Origin: Pseudomonadaceae bacterium UBA836 | GTDB taxonomy: Bacteria; Pseudomonadota; Gammaproteobacteria; Pseudomonadales; Pseudomonadaceae | Assembly (NCBI GenBank): GCA_002296055.1 | Contig: DBHE01000186.1 | Coordinates: 1-5,341, forward strand | Direction: 5' to 3' | DNA length: 5,341 nucleotides | Shown: piece by piece, positions 5,298 through 5,341 of the stretch | Position numbering within the stretch: position 1 is the stretch's first letter | How the letters are laid out: each line of letters begins with the position of its first letter | The notes under the pieces: model-generated | Told to the model about the DNA's origin: nothing | Databases searched by the model: none | Seen by the model: the letters and a program-made list of their open reading frames with translations, nothing else | Made by a program: the position numbers and the translations under genes

Positions 5298-5341
5298 ATG
5301 CAGCCGCTACAACTCAACTGCGACATGGGCGAAAGCTTCGG
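5298..5341 (+). CDS. pxpA: LamB/YcsF family protein, 5-oxoprolinase subunit A (3' partial)
   Basis: The last 44 bases encode MQPLQLNCDMGESF followed by the first two bases of a probable Gly codon, and then the window ends. The LNCDMGESFG-type start is the very conserved N-terminus of LamB/YcsF proteins, which are about 250 aa. PxpA, with PxpB and PxpC, hydrolyses 5-oxoproline to glutamate using ATP. Only an AGGA (5282-5285), 12 nt from the ATG, is seen as a ribosome site, which is weak. Identification rests on this short block, and pxpB and pxpC are expected downstream but not visible. Confidence 0.8.
   Translation, partial: MQPLQLNCDMGESF

Overview
The window looks like chromosome of a high-GC gammaproteobacterium, most likely Pseudomonas in the broad sense. 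The reasons are the codon use (strong CTG/GCC/CGC preference), the gene families, and dispersed hairpin repeats of a kind I remember from Pseudomonas intergenic regions. No database search was run, so the genus is an inference.

Layout. (1) 1-1960, plus strand: the C-terminal 60% or so of a TctA permease (tripartite tricarboxylate transporter), overlapped by 8 nt by an AbrB-family membrane protein with a clear internal duplication. (2) 1961-2404: a 444-bp gene-free stretch packed with inverted repeats and ending in the promoter/operator of the next operon. (3) 2405-4318, plus strand: a compact three-gene operon of a TetR regulator (LmrA/YxaF-like), an alpha/beta hydrolase and a PaaI-type hotdog thioesterase, with 11-nt and 4-nt gene overlaps. 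An 18-bp perfect palindrome lies in the promoter spacer just upstream, and the spacing suggests a leaderless regulator mRNA. (4) 4319-4465: a short AGC-rich repeat and then a palindromic element of about 108 bp with imperfect terminal inverted repeats, between convergent genes. (5) 4462-5154, minus strand: a DJ-1/PfpI (Hsp31-like) protein. (6) 5155-5297: a divergent intergenic region. (7) 5298-end, plus strand: the first 14 codons of a LamB/YcsF protein (PxpA, 5-oxoprolinase subunit A).

How the genes may work together. TctA and AbrB are probably co-translated; TctA should import a carboxylate with TctB and TctC partners outside the window, and the role of AbrB is unknown. The TetR operon is the most interesting unit: an autoregulated switch controlling two hydrolytic enzymes of unknown substrate. 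Pieces of the same repeat lie on both sides of it in opposite orientation, so it may be, or once have been, a repeat-bounded cassette. DJ-1 may add protection against reactive carbonyls, but it is transcribed separately and a functional link is only conjecture.
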